Source of the DNA: Pseudomonas brassicacearum subsp. brassicacearum
GTDB lineage: Bacteria; Pseudomonadota; Gammaproteobacteria; Pseudomonadales; Pseudomonadaceae
Direction: 5' to 3'
Length of the DNA stretch: 64,000 bases
NCBI RefSeq assembly: GCF_008801605.1
Contig: NZ_VZPJ01000016.1
Span: forward strand, 1 to 64,000
The notes beneath the pieces are model-generated. The model searched no databases. It saw only the letters and a list, made by a program, of their open reading frames with translations, and was not told the origin of the DNA. The position numbers were made by a program, and so were the translations under genes. Shown here piece by piece: positions 51,865-61,256 of this stretch; within the stretch, counting starts at the first letter, position 1; each line of letters begins with the position of its first letter.

Positions 51865-53154
51865 CTGCGGGAGCGAGCTTGCTCGCGATAGCGGTGTATC
51901 AGGCACCACAGATGCTGGATGTACCTCCGTCATCGCGGGCAAGCCTTGCTCCCACATGGACTCTGGGATGTTCTGTGGGAGCTGAGCTTGCTCGCGATAG
52001 CGGTGTATCAGGCACCACAGATGCTGGATGTACCTCCGTCATCGCGGGCAAGCCTTGCTCCCACATGGACTCTGGGATGTTCTGTGGGAGCTGAGCTTGC
52101 TCGCGATAGCGGTGTATCAGTCACCACAGATGCTGGATGTACCTCCGTCATCGCGGGCAAGCCTTGCTCCCACATGGACTCCGGGATGCTCTGTGGGAGC
52201 TGAGCTTGCTCGCGATAGCGGTGTATCAGGCACCACAGATGCTGGATGTACCTCCGTCATCGCGGGCAAGCCTTGCTCCCACATGGACTCTGGGATGTTC
52301 TGTGGGAGCTGAGCTTGCTCGCGATAGCGGTGTATCAGTCACCACAGATGCTGGATGTACCTCCGTCATCGCGGGCAAGCCTTGCTCCCACATGGACTCT
52401 GGGATGTTCTGTGGGAGCTGAGCTTGCTCGCGATAGCGGTGTATCAGTCACCACAGATGCTGGATGTACCTCCGTCATCGCGGGCAAGCCTTGCTCCCAC
52501 ATGGACTCTGGGATGCTCTGTGGGAGCTGAGCTTGCTCGCGATAGCGGTGTATCAGGCACCACAGATGCTGGATGTACCTCCGTCATCGCGGGCAAGCCT
52601 TGCTCCCACATGGACTCTGGGATGTTCTGTGGGAGCTGAGCTTGCTCGCGATAGCGGTGTATCAGTCACCACAGATGCTGGATGTACCTCCGTCATCGCG
52701 GGCAAGCCTTGCTCCCACATGGACTCTGGGATGTTCTGTGGGAGCTGAGCTTGCTCGCGATAGCGGTGTATCAGTCACCACAGATGCTGGATGTACCTCC
52801 GTCATCGCGGGCAAGCCTTGCTCCCACATGGACTCTGGGATGCTCTGTGGGAGCTGAGCTTGCTCGCGATAGCGGTGTATCAGGCACCACAGATGCTGGA
52901 TGTACCTCCGTCATCGCGGGCAAGCCTTGCTCCCACATGGACTCTGGGATGCTCTGTGGGAGCTGAGCTTGCTCGCGATAGCGGTGTATCAGGCACCACA
53001 GATGTTGGATGTACCTCCGTCATCGCGGGCAAGCCTTGCTCCCACATGGACTCTGGGATGCTCTGTGAGAGCTGAGCTTGCTCGCGATAGCGGTGTATCA
53101 GGCACCACAGATGTTGGATGTACCGATGCCTTCGCGAGCAGGCTCGCTCCCACA
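51865..53154. repeat. Tandem array of 12 REP-pair units (108/109-bp period)
   Basis: Twelve head-to-tail units start at 51865, 51973, and then every 109 bases to 53063. Each unit holds a left REP arm (TGTGGGAGCTGAGCTTGC and onward), the linker GGTGTATCAG-GCACC or -TCACC with CACAGATGCTGGATGTACC, a right arm of the other REP class (CGGGCAAGCCTTGCTCCCAC) and the joint ATGGACTCTGGGATG-T/C. Unit 1 has the standard GGGAGCGAGC arm and the last ends with a degenerate GCGAGCAGGCTCGC arm. Units differ by only a few bases. It fills the gap between amn and aidB, both minus strand. The open frames of 94 codons across it are artefacts of the period. Confidence 0.97.
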
Positions 53155-53169
53155 GGGTACGTGTCGTGT

Positions 53170-54819
53170 CTAAAAGCCGTGTGGGGTGGAGCGCGTCACG
53201 ATCGCCTCGACATTCAAGCCCCGAGGCAAGGCACCGTACACCCGGCCGACCGAACCCAGGCGACTGGCGATGAAGGCATCGCTGACCTCACTGTTCCCGG
53301 CTTCGAGCAACAGCTTGGCCTGCAGGCCAACGGCGATGTCTTCGGTCAATTGCCGGGCGCGGTACTGGATGTCGTCGGTGTCCTTGAACGCGGCGTGCAA
53401 TTGGTGGATGTGGCCAGCCAGGCGCTTGTCGCCGTGGCCATCGCCCAGTTCGCGGAACAATACCTCCAGCATGCCGGGCTCCTTGGACAAGGCGCGCAGC
53501 ACATCCAGGCATTGCACGTTGCCGGAGCCTTCCCACGTCGAATTGACCGGCGCTTCGCGGTACAGGCGCGGCAGGATGCTGTCTTCGACGTAGCCGGCAC
53601 CGCCCATGCATTCGGCGGCTTCATTGATCATCGCGGGGGCGCGCTTGCAGATCCAGTACTTGCCCACTGCCGTCACCAACCGGGCGAACTTGGCCTCATG
53701 CTCGTCATTCAAGTGGTCCAGCGCCCGGCCCATGCGCAGGCTCAAAGCCAGTGCGGACTCGCTTTCCAGCGCCAGGTCAGCCAGGACGTTTTGCATCAGC
53801 GGCTGTTCACTCAACAACTTGCCACCGACCTTGCGGTGCGCGCAGTGATGGCTGGCCTGGGTCAGCGCCTGGCGCATCAGGGCGCTGGAGCCGACCATGC
53901 AATCGAAACGGGTCATGGCGACCATCTCGATGATCGTCGGCACGCCCCGCCCTTCTTCACCGACCATCCAGGCCAGTGCGCCACGGAACTCGACTTCGCT
54001 GGAGGCGTTGGAACAGTTGCCCAGCTTGTTCTTCAGCCGCTGGATGTAGAACTGATTGCGGGTGTCGTCGGGGCGATGGCGCGGCAACAGGAAACAGGTC
54101 AGGCCCTTGTCGGTCTGGGCCAAGGTGAGGAAGGCATCGCACATCGGCGCCGAACAGAACCATTTGTGGCCCACCAGCTCATAGGCCTGGCCCGGGCCGC
54201 TGGCGCCCACCGGATAGGCTTTGGTGGTGTTGGCCCGCACATCGGTGCCGCCCTGTTTTTCAGTCATCGCCATGCCCAGGGTCACGCCGGCCTTGTGGGC
54301 CATGCCGACGTTGCGCGGGTCGTACTCGGTGGCCAGCACCTTGGGCACCCAGTGCTCGGCCAGGTCCGGCTGCAAGCGCAGCGCCGGCACACTGGCGAAG
54401 GTCATGGTCAGGGGGCAGCCGGTGCCGGCTTCGGCCTGACTATGCAAATAGGTCATCGACGCCCGGGCGACATGCGCGCCGGGTTGCGGGTGCGCCCAGG
54501 GCAAACTGGGCAGGCCGTGCTCGACGGCAGTGCGCATCAACTGGTGATAAGCCGGATGGAATTCCACCAGGTCGATGCGATGGCCGTAACGGTCATGGCT
54601 GGAGAACACCGGTTTGTTCTGGTTGGCCAGGAAGCCCGCTTCCATCAACGGCCCGCCGGCCAGCGCCCCATACGCATCGATCCGCGCCTGTGCCCAGCCC
54701 GCCCCAAAGCGCTGCGACCACTGCTGCAGCGGCAGGTCGATGCGGTACAGGTTGGCGCCATCCAGGGACGGCGGCTGATTGGTGACGTCGTGGGTTTCAG
54801 CGAACTGGTGCAGGTTCAT
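53170..54819 (-). CDS. aidB: AidB-like acyl-CoA dehydrogenase
   Basis: The 549-residue protein matches the AidB branch of acyl-CoA dehydrogenases: N-terminal MNLHQFAETHDVTNQPPSLDGANLYRIDLPL, the flavin-binding MAMTEKQGGTDVRANTT, and the segments ECMGGAGYVEDSILPRLYREAPVNSTWEGSGNVQCLDVLRAL. In E. coli AidB binds FAD and DNA and is induced by alkylation (Ada). A role in protection from alkylation damage is inferred by homology. The gene is single, on the minus strand, downstream of ladS, and the REP array follows 16 bases beyond its stop. Confidence 0.94.
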   Translation of the reverse strand: MNLHQFAETHDVTNQPPSLDGANLYRIDLPLQQWSQRFGAGWAQARIDAYGALAGGPLMEAGFLANQNKPVFSSHDRYGHRIDLVEFHPAYHQLMRTAVEHGLPSLPWAHPQPGAHVARASMTYLHSQAEAGTGCPLTMTFASVPALRLQPDLAEHWVPKVLATEYDPRNVGMAHKAGVTLGMAMTEKQGGTDVRANTTKAYPVGASGPGQAYELVGHKWFCSAPMCDAFLTLAQTDKGLTCFLLPRHRPDDTRNQFYIQRLKNKLGNCSNASSEVEFRGALAWMVGEEGRGVPTIIEMVAMTRFDCMVGSSALMRQALTQASHHCAHRKVGGKLLSEQPLMQNVLADLALESESALALSLRMGRALDHLNDEHEAKFARLVTAVGKYWICKRAPAMINEAAECMGGAGYVEDSILPRLYREAPVNSTWEGSGNVQCLDVLRALSKEPGMLEVLFRELGDGHGDKRLAGHIHQLHAAFKDTDDIQYRARQLTEDIAVGLQAKLLLEAGNSEVSDAFIASRLGSVGRVYGALPRGLNVEAIVTRSTPHGF

Positions 54820-54890
54820 GACAGGGCTCCTCGATCGGCCAGGGATTCAGTTAAGCACCGCCTCCAGGCCGAACAAAGTGTCATATGCGC

Positions 54891-57275
54891 CTAAATGTCG
54901 GCGCTTTCACCCTGTCTTGGGCAAAGCACCCGGCGCTGGAGCATCGCCTGTAGCGCCTCGAACTTCACTGGCTTGTTCAAGTAATCGACCGGCGCGCCCG
55001 CAGGACAGCACTCGCGCCCCACGTTCGGGCTGACCACCAGCACCGGCAGTTCCTCGCAGCCGGACAAGGTGTGGATCTGGCAGCAGAGCGACACGCCGTC
55101 CAGCGGCGGCAACTGGCAATCGAGCAGCACCGCATCAAAGCGCTCACCGTGCAGCAGATCCAGCGCAGCGCGGCCACTGTCGGCGGTGCGCACCCGATAA
55201 CCGAGCTTGAGCAACATGCCGCGCATGACCAACTGATCGATGCTGTTGTCATCGGCCAGTAGCACCGTGCAATCCTGCGGCTGGCGCGAACCCTGGCGGC
55301 CACCGAAGGAAAACGGCGTCGGGACCGCCGCTGGCAAGGCCACGTCAAACTCCACGTCCAACTGGAAACGGCTGCCGCGACCGGGCTCGGAGGTGTGGGT
55401 CAGGCGTCCGCCCAGCAGTTCCACCAGTTGCCGACAGATAGCCAGCCCCACGCCGAGGCCGCCGTATTCGCGGGTCATCGAGCCGTCGAGTTGGAAGAAG
55501 CGCTGGTACAAGGTCGCTTCCCCCAGGTCGGTAAAACCGATTCCGGTGTCGATGACGGCAAAGGACAGCACCAGCCGATCAAGCGCCGTCGGCCTGCCGT
55601 TGACTCGCAGGGCCAGGCCGCCAACCCGGGTGAACTTGATGGCGTTGTCCAGCAGGCATTCCAGACTCTGGGCCAGTTTGCCGCTGTCGCCGAGCAACCG
55701 GTCCGCCAAACCCGGGGCCACGTCGACCTTGAAGTCCAGGCCCTTGGCCGCGGCATTGGCGCCGAACTGCACCTGCAGCGCATCGACCACCCCACGCAGG
55801 CTGAACGGTGCCGGATAAACCTTGAGCTTGCCGGCCTGCAACTCGGTCAGGGTGAGCATGCCATTGACCATGCGCATCATGTCCCGCGCCGAACCGGCGG
55901 CGGTCTGTTGATACTGGGTCAGTTCCTCGTCCATCTCGACGGTTTCCATCAGCTCAAGGGAACCGATCACGCCATTCATCGGCGTGCGCAGTTCGTGGGT
56001 CAGGGTGGCGAGGAATTCATCCTTGAGCTTGTTGCCGTGGGCCAGTTGCTGGTTGAGCACTTCGAGTTTCTGCCCGGCGTCCAACAGGGTCTGGGCCTGC
56101 TGTTCGCGCATGGCATTGATGCGGTCGGCCAGGGCCAGGGACAACAGCGCCACTTCGATGGCCGAGCCGATCTGGCTGGCGTACATGGTCAGGAAGACGT
56201 TCGGCAGGTAACCGAGCACCATCAACGTATTGACGATGCCCCCCAGCAGAAACGCCGACCAGGCAATGATGAAATAACGCGCCACCCGCAGGCCACGCCA
56301 CCAGGCAAACAGCCCGGCGGCAAAGATCGCCACCGTGAACAGCAGCGCCAACACCGTCGCCAGGCGCAGCGCCAGGGCATAACTGGTCATCAGCGACAGG
56401 CCGACCACCACGGCGCTGTAGGCGATCAGCGCCAGCAGCAAGCGGTCCAGCCAACGGCTATGCTGGGCCGTTTGCAGGAAACTGCGGGCGAACTGGCTGC
56501 CAAACAGGCCCGCGCAGCCGATGAAGAACGGCGTCGCGGCGTTGGCCCACCAGGGGTTTTCCGGCCAGAAGTACTCCACGGCGGCGCCGTTGACCGACAA
56601 CTGGTAGAGGCCGAACGAGGCAATGTAGAAGATGTAATAGAGGTAGCTGGTATCGCGCACGCTCAGGTAGATGAACAGGTTGTAGACCAGCATCCCCAGC
56701 AGCACGCCATAGATGATCCCCAGCACATACAAGCGCACGGGCTGTTGTTCGAGATACGCGGTGCTCGACCACAGCGTCAGCGGCGCCTGGATCGAACCCT
56801 GGCTTTGCAGGCGCAGGTAGAGGGTCTGCTGTTGTTCGGGCTTGAAAGCCAGGCTGAACAGGTAGTTGTTCTGGCGGATCTCGCGGCTGGCGAACGGCAA
56901 CGCATCACCGGTCTGGCGAACCAGGCGATAGCCCCCCGCCGCATCGGGCAAATACAAGTCGAGGTGGTCCAGCGGCGGGTATGCCAGCTCCAGCAGCCAG
57001 GTGCGCTGGGCGTCCGGATTGGCAGGACGGTAGTGCAGGTCGATTTTCAACCAGAAGGCTGATCGCGAGTAACCGGCGTTCAGGGTAGCTTGGTCATGGG
57101 GCTTGAAAGCACCAGCGGCAGCCTGAGCCAGGACATCGTCAATGGTGGCCGTGCCGCGCGCATCTTCGAACACCTGCAGGGCATGGCCCAAGGGCAGGTT
57201 TTGGGTGAATTCATCGAATTCGAGAGCACTTGCCAAAGGGGACAAGCACAGCAACAACATCAGCAAATAGCGCAT
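54891..57275 (-). CDS. ladS: Hybrid sensor histidine kinase LadS
   Basis: The 794-residue protein has a signal peptide (1-18), a periplasmic 7TMR-DISMED2 domain (about 25-170), a seven-helix 7TMR-DISM region (about 180-385), a histidine kinase domain with H427 in LTHELRTPMNG, an ATPase domain (LLDNAIKF; DTGIGF; GGLGVGLAI) and a C-terminal receiver with D719 in VLLDCQLPPLDG and K768 in NKPV. P. aeruginosa LadS has this length and layout and the same neighbours (thiD, thiE, hemL). There it feeds phosphate into the GacS/GacA-RsmYZ pathway and responds to calcium; in this strain that role is inferred. Confidence 0.95.
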   Translation of the reverse strand: MRYLLMLLLCLSPLASALEFDEFTQNLPLGHALQVFEDARGTATIDDVLAQAAAGAFKPHDQATLNAGYSRSAFWLKIDLHYRPANPDAQRTWLLELAYPPLDHLDLYLPDAAGGYRLVRQTGDALPFASREIRQNNYLFSLAFKPEQQQTLYLRLQSQGSIQAPLTLWSSTAYLEQQPVRLYVLGIIYGVLLGMLVYNLFIYLSVRDTSYLYYIFYIASFGLYQLSVNGAAVEYFWPENPWWANAATPFFIGCAGLFGSQFARSFLQTAQHSRWLDRLLLALIAYSAVVVGLSLMTSYALALRLATVLALLFTVAIFAAGLFAWWRGLRVARYFIIAWSAFLLGGIVNTLMVLGYLPNVFLTMYASQIGSAIEVALLSLALADRINAMREQQAQTLLDAGQKLEVLNQQLAHGNKLKDEFLATLTHELRTPMNGVIGSLELMETVEMDEELTQYQQTAAGSARDMMRMVNGMLTLTELQAGKLKVYPAPFSLRGVVDALQVQFGANAAAKGLDFKVDVAPGLADRLLGDSGKLAQSLECLLDNAIKFTRVGGLALRVNGRPTALDRLVLSFAVIDTGIGFTDLGEATLYQRFFQLDGSMTREYGGLGVGLAICRQLVELLGGRLTHTSEPGRGSRFQLDVEFDVALPAAVPTPFSFGGRQGSRQPQDCTVLLADDNSIDQLVMRGMLLKLGYRVRTADSGRAALDLLHGERFDAVLLDCQLPPLDGVSLCCQIHTLSGCEELPVLVVSPNVGRECCPAGAPVDYLNKPVKFEALQAMLQRRVLCPRQGESADI

Positions 57276-57588
57276 TTAAGCCCCAGCGCGGCCTGTCCGG
57301 TTGAGTCAGGAAGCCCCCCATTCCCTGAGTAGACGTAAAACCGGCATTACCTGTTATGAGTTGGATCCATCTCTAGCATAGCCGCTGATGGCCAATTTGC
57401 ACCATTGAATTTTTTCCTACAAAAGGCTCTAGAACGGGCGTTTCAGAGCAAAGCATTGAGATAGAGCTGTTGCGTTGTTCAGGTCGGCAAATGACGGGGC
57501 AAAAAAGCATCCACCCGCAAGCGACTGCGCATAAAACCCTCTGAGTCCGACCACCGATAAAAGAGGTTTGGTGGTAAGCTCGCGCACC
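57276..57588. other. Intergenic region between ladS and thiD
   Basis: The 313 bases separate the divergent ladS and thiD starts and should hold both promoters. I see no REP element and no TPP-riboswitch signature (no CUGAGA-type core) before thiD. Confidence 0.6.
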
Positions 57589-58386
57589 ATGAATATCTAC
57601 AGCTCTCGCCCCGTTGTCCTCTGTCTCTCCGGCCACGACCCCAGTGGTGGCGCCGGTTTGCAGGCAGATATCGAAGCCCTGCTTGCCCAGGGTTGTCATG
57701 CCGCCCCTGCCGTTACCGCATTGACCGTGCAAGACACCGTCAACGTCAGCGATTTCCGAGTGCTCGACCGAGAGTGGGTGCTGGCACAAGCCAATGCCGT
57801 GCTCAACGACGCCCAGGTGGCAGCGGTCAAGCTGGGGATGCTTGGCTCACTGGAAATGGTCGACACGGTGGTCGAACTGCTCCAGGCGCACCCGCACCTG
57901 CCCATGGTCTGCGACCCGGTGCTGCGCGCCGGCGGTGGCGGGCGCCTGGGCAAGGATGAGGTCGGCTACGCCATGCGCGAACGCCTGCTGCCCCTGGCAA
58001 TCATCGCCACCCCCAACCTGCCTGAAGCGCGCATCCTCGCCGAACTGCCCGAGGGCAGCGCCGACGAGTGCGCGGAAAAACTGCTGCCCTTCGTCAAACA
58101 CCTGTTGATCACCGGTGGTCACGGCGACGAACATGAAGTCCATAATCGCCTGTACAGCCGCGACGGCGGGCGCGAAACCTTTACCTGCCAGCGTCTGCCC
58201 GGCAGTTACCACGGTTCCGGCTGCACCCTGGCCAGTGCCCTGGCCGGTCGGCTGGCCCAGGGCGAACAGCTCGCCAGCGCCGTCAAGACGGCACTGGATT
58301 ACACCTGGCGCACCTTGCGCGATGCCGAACAACTGGGCAAAGGCCAGTTCGTGCCGCGTCGCCTGCCGCTGGATTTCTGCTCGTAG
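57589..58386 (+). CDS. thiD: Hydroxymethylpyrimidine/phosphomethylpyrimidine kinase
   Basis: The 265-residue ribokinase-fold enzyme phosphorylates HMP and HMP-P to HMP-PP for thiamine synthesis. It starts MNIYSSRPVVLCLSGHDPSGGAGLQADIEAL with the GHDPSGGAG substrate motif. It then has MVCDPVLRAGGGGRL, IATPNLPEARIL and the anion hole/catalytic GSYHGSGCTLASALA. It lies 17 bases before thiE. The start at 57589 is the family N terminus; the longer frame adds seven residues. Confidence 0.96.
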   Translation: MNIYSSRPVVLCLSGHDPSGGAGLQADIEALLAQGCHAAPAVTALTVQDTVNVSDFRVLDREWVLAQANAVLNDAQVAAVKLGMLGSLEMVDTVVELLQAHPHLPMVCDPVLRAGGGGRLGKDEVGYAMRERLLPLAIIATPNLPEARILAELPEGSADECAEKLLPFVKHLLITGGHGDEHEVHNRLYSRDGGRETFTCQRLPGSYHGSGCTLASALAGRLAQGEQLASAVKTALDYTWRTLRDAEQLGKGQFVPRRLPLDFCS

Positions 58387-58403
58387 TACCGGAGGCCTGT
58401 GGA

Positions 58404-59030
58404 ATGAAATTACGTGGCCTTTACGCCATCACCGATAGCCAATTGCTGGCCGGCAAGTTCCTCGCTTATGTGGAAGCGGCGCTGGAAGGTGGCGTCACCC
58501 TGCTGCAATACCGTGATAAAAGCAGCGACGAGGCCCGCCGCCTGCGGGAAGCCGAAGCACTGCGCAACCTGTGCGAGCGCTACAAGACCCAGTTGATCAT
58601 CAACGACGACGCAGAATTGGCCGCACGCCTGGGCGTCGGTGTGCACCTGGGCCAGACCGATGGCCCGTTGGCGCCAGTGCGGGCACTGCTCGGGCACAAG
58701 GCGATCGTCGGTGCCACCTGCCACGCCAGCCTGGCACTGGCCGAACAGGCCGCCAGCGAAGGCGCCAGTTATGTCGCGTTCGGGCGTTTCTTCAACTCAA
58801 ACACCAAGCCCGGCGCCCCCAGCGCAAACCTTGAACTGCTCGAACAGGCGCACCTCAAACTGCATGTTCCGGTGTGCGCCATTGGCGGCATCACCCTGGA
58901 CAACGCCGCCCCGCTAGTGGCCCACGGGGTCGACCTGCTGGCGGTGGTCCACGGCCTGTTCGGCGCCGACAGCACCGCTGAAGTGACGCGCCGCGCCCGC
59001 GCCTTCAACGAGCTGCTGCAGATCAAATAG
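58404..59030 (+). CDS. thiE: Thiamine-phosphate synthase
   Basis: The 208-residue TIM-barrel enzyme joins HMP-PP and HET-P to make thiamine phosphate. Motifs are LRGLYAITDSQL, TLLQYRDKSSDEA, LIINDDAELAARLGVGVHLGQTDG, GATCHASLALAEQA and VCAIGGITLDNAAPLVAHGVDLLAVV. It forms one transcript with thiD (17-base gap) and probably hemL (29-base gap). Confidence 0.96.
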   Translation: MKLRGLYAITDSQLLAGKFLAYVEAALEGGVTLLQYRDKSSDEARRLREAEALRNLCERYKTQLIINDDAELAARLGVGVHLGQTDGPLAPVRALLGHKAIVGATCHASLALAEQAASEGASYVAFGRFFNSNTKPGAPSANLELLEQAHLKLHVPVCAIGGITLDNAAPLVAHGVDLLAVVHGLFGADSTAEVTRRARAFNELLQIK

Positions 59031-59059
59031 TCCATTTTTCCGTTTTCGAGAGCCCAACC

Positions 59060-60343
59060 ATGTCCCGTTCCGAAACCCTGTTTGCCGATGCCCAGAAACA
59101 CATCCCCGGCGGCGTGAACTCGCCCGTTCGTGCGTTCAAGAGCGTCGGCGGCACCCCGCTGTTCTTCAAGCACGCCGAAGGCGCGTACGTCACCGACGAA
59201 GACGACAAACGCTATGTGGATTACGTCGGTTCCTGGGGCCCGATGATCCTCGGCCACAGCCATCCGGACGTGCTGGATGCGGTGCGCAAGCAACTGGTAC
59301 ACGGCCTGTCCTACGGCGCTCCGACCGCGATGGAAACCGAGATGGCCGACCTGGTCTGCTCGATCGTGCCGTCGATGGAAATGGTGCGCATGGTCAGCTC
59401 CGGCACCGAAGCGACCATGAGCGCGATCCGCCTGGCGCGGGGCTTCACCGGTCGCGACAGCATCATCAAGTTCGAAGGCTGCTACCACGGCCACTCCGAC
59501 AGCCTGCTGGTCAAGGCCGGCTCCGGCGCACTGACCCAGGGCGTGCCGAGCTCGGCCGGGGTACCGGCAGCGTTCGCCAAACACACCCTGACCCTGCCGT
59601 TCAACGACCTTGAAGAAGTCGAGAAGATGCTCGGCGAAGTCGGCCAGGAAGTGGCGTGCATCATTGTCGAGCCAGTGGCCGGCAACATGAACTGCGTACC
59701 GCCGGCACCGGGTTTCCTCGAAGGCCTGCGCAGCCTCTGCGACCAGCATGGCGTGGTGTTGATTTTCGATGAAGTGATGACCGGTTTCCGTGTAGCCCTC
59801 GGCGGCGCCCAGGCCCATTACGGCGTCACGCCGGACCTGAGCACCTTCGGCAAGATCATCGGTGGCGGCATGCCGGTGGGCTGCTTCGGCGGCAAGCGCA
59901 AGATCATGGAATGCATCGCGCCGCTGGGCCCGGTCTACCAGGCAGGCACCTTGTCGGGCAACCCGCTGGCCATGGCCGCCGGCCTGACCACACTGCGCCT
60001 GATCAGCCGCCCGGGCTTCCACGCCGAACTGACCGACTACACCACCCGCCTGCTCGACGGCTTGCAGGTTCGTGCCGACGCGGCAGGCATTCCGTTCGTG
60101 ACCACCCAGGCCGGCGGCATGTTCGGCCTGTATTTCAGTGGCGCCGATGACATCGTCACCTTCGAAGACGTGATGGCCAGCGACGCCGACCGCTTCAAGC
60201 GCTTCTTCCACCTGATGCTCGACGGCGGTGTGTATCTGGCGCCGAGCGCATTCGAAGCCGGCTTCACTTCCATCGCCCATGGCGAGACCGAGCTGAAGAT
60301 CACCCTCGATGCGGCCGAACGGGCCTTTGCTGCGCTGAAATAA
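59060..60343 (+). CDS. hemL: Glutamate-1-semialdehyde 2,1-aminomutase
   Basis: The 427-residue PLP enzyme converts glutamate-1-semialdehyde to 5-aminolevulinate in the C5 haem pathway. It begins MSRSETLFADAQKHIPGGVNSPVRAFKSVGGTPLFF. The PLP lysine lies in STFGKIIGGGMPVG, and EPVAGNMNCVPPAPGFLEGLR and IFDEVMTGFRVALGGAQ are also standard. It is the last gene of the thiD-thiE-hemL group and is followed by a hairpin. Confidence 0.98.
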   Translation: MSRSETLFADAQKHIPGGVNSPVRAFKSVGGTPLFFKHAEGAYVTDEDDKRYVDYVGSWGPMILGHSHPDVLDAVRKQLVHGLSYGAPTAMETEMADLVCSIVPSMEMVRMVSSGTEATMSAIRLARGFTGRDSIIKFEGCYHGHSDSLLVKAGSGALTQGVPSSAGVPAAFAKHTLTLPFNDLEEVEKMLGEVGQEVACIIVEPVAGNMNCVPPAPGFLEGLRSLCDQHGVVLIFDEVMTGFRVALGGAQAHYGVTPDLSTFGKIIGGGMPVGCFGGKRKIMECIAPLGPVYQAGTLSGNPLAMAAGLTTLRLISRPGFHAELTDYTTRLLDGLQVRADAAGIPFVTTQAGGMFGLYFSGADDIVTFEDVMASDADRFKRFFHLMLDGGVYLAPSAFEAGFTSIAHGETELKITLDAAERAFAALK

Positions 60344-60354
60344 GCCTGTGGATA

Positions 60355-60382
60355 ACTGACGCTGGCTGAAGCTGGCGTCAGT
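60355..60382. terminator. Hairpin after hemL
   Basis: ACTGACGC at 60355 and GCGTCAGT at 60375 make an 8-bp stem that partly extends inward. There is no T tract, so its strength as a terminator is uncertain. Confidence 0.55.
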
Positions 60383-60560
60383 GATTGCCGACAACCTCCC
60401 GCCTTTTTCCTACGTATTTATGCCCGAAGCAGCTATTAGCATTCCCTCGCAGCAGAAAAACGAGTAAAGACTTTGTAAGGATGGCCCTGCTTATTTCATA
60501 ATGCGCGCTTATTGGATCCCCCGGAGGGTCCGCGCGCCCCTCAGAGGTAAGTCGATTCCC

Positions 60561-61115
60561 ATGAACCGCACCGGCCGCACCCTTGCCTTGGGCTGCCTGT
60601 TGCTCCTTCAGCCCCTGCTCGCGAATGCACAGGCAGGCGGTAACTCGTTGTTGATCCCGGCGCTGGGCCGTTGCACGCTCAATACCCAGCCACAAGATCT
60701 CGCACCGGCACTCGACGCCTGTCAAAAAGCGGCGGACGCAGGTGATGCACAAGCGCAATACGAGTTGGGCGAGTTCTACTACGAAGGCAAGGCTGCGCCG
60801 CGCGATCTCAAAAAAGCCCTCGACTACTTCGAAAAAGCCTCGCTGCAAGGCCATGCCCAGGCGCAATTCAAGCTCGGCGGCATGTTCTTCCATGGCGAGG
60901 GCGTGCCGGCCAACAACGTCCAGGCCTATATCGTCCTGAAGATGGCCGCGGTCAACGGCGCCGAAGAAGCCCTGGACACCGCCGACGAAGTCGCCGAGCA
61001 AATGCCCCGTGACGAATTGGAAGTGGCAACCCAGGTGCTGGGGCAGATCTTTCGCAAATACCTGATGGAATTGCAGAACGCCGATGGGCGTACGCCCTTC
61101 TCACCTCTGCCCTGA
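60561..61115 (+). CDS. Sel1-repeat periplasmic protein
   Basis: The 184-residue precursor has a signal peptide (MNRTGRTLALGCLLLLQPLLANAQA) and two to three Sel1-type TPR repeats (AGDAQAQYELGEFYYEGKAAPRDLKKALDYFEKAS and QGHAQAQFKLGGMFFHGEGVP). Such repeats mediate protein contacts. Its partner is unknown. AGAGGTAA precedes ATG 60561 at a slightly long distance. It is transcribed alone, 217 bases after hemL, with a possible -10 (CATAAT) near 60496. Confidence 0.85.
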   Translation: MNRTGRTLALGCLLLLQPLLANAQAGGNSLLIPALGRCTLNTQPQDLAPALDACQKAADAGDAQAQYELGEFYYEGKAAPRDLKKALDYFEKASLQGHAQAQFKLGGMFFHGEGVPANNVQAYIVLKMAAVNGAEEALDTADEVAEQMPRDELEVATQVLGQIFRKYLMELQNADGRTPFSPLP

Positions 61116-61140
61116 TTATTGCGCAGGCCTTGATGGCCTC

Positions 61141-61233
61141 ATCGCGAGCAAGCTCGCTCCCACACTGGATCGCTGGTGTACACAAATCTTGTGTTCACAA
61201 AGCCCCCACTGTGGGAGCGAGCTTGCTCGCGAT
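61141..61233. repeat. REP pair, outward orientation, after the Sel1 gene
   Basis: ATCGCGAGCAAGCTCGCTCC comes first and CTGTGGGAGCGAGCTTGCTC second. It lies between convergent genes. Confidence 0.83.
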
Positions 61234-61256
61234 TGGGAGCAACCCGATCTTGAATC

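Noticed and set aside
51879..53075. A ladder of plus-strand open frames of 94 codons, nearly identical, offset by 109 bases
   Set aside because: They arise because the 109-bp unit has few stop codons and shifts frame by one base per copy. No ribosome sites or protein-like composition support translation.
51865..53154. CRISPR-like array of regular repeats
   Set aside because: The whole 109-bp unit repeats; there are no unique spacers, and no cas genes are present.
57276..57588. TPP riboswitch before thiD
   Set aside because: No conserved TPP aptamer core is visible, and thiDE with hemL is a salvage/synthesis cluster often lacking one.
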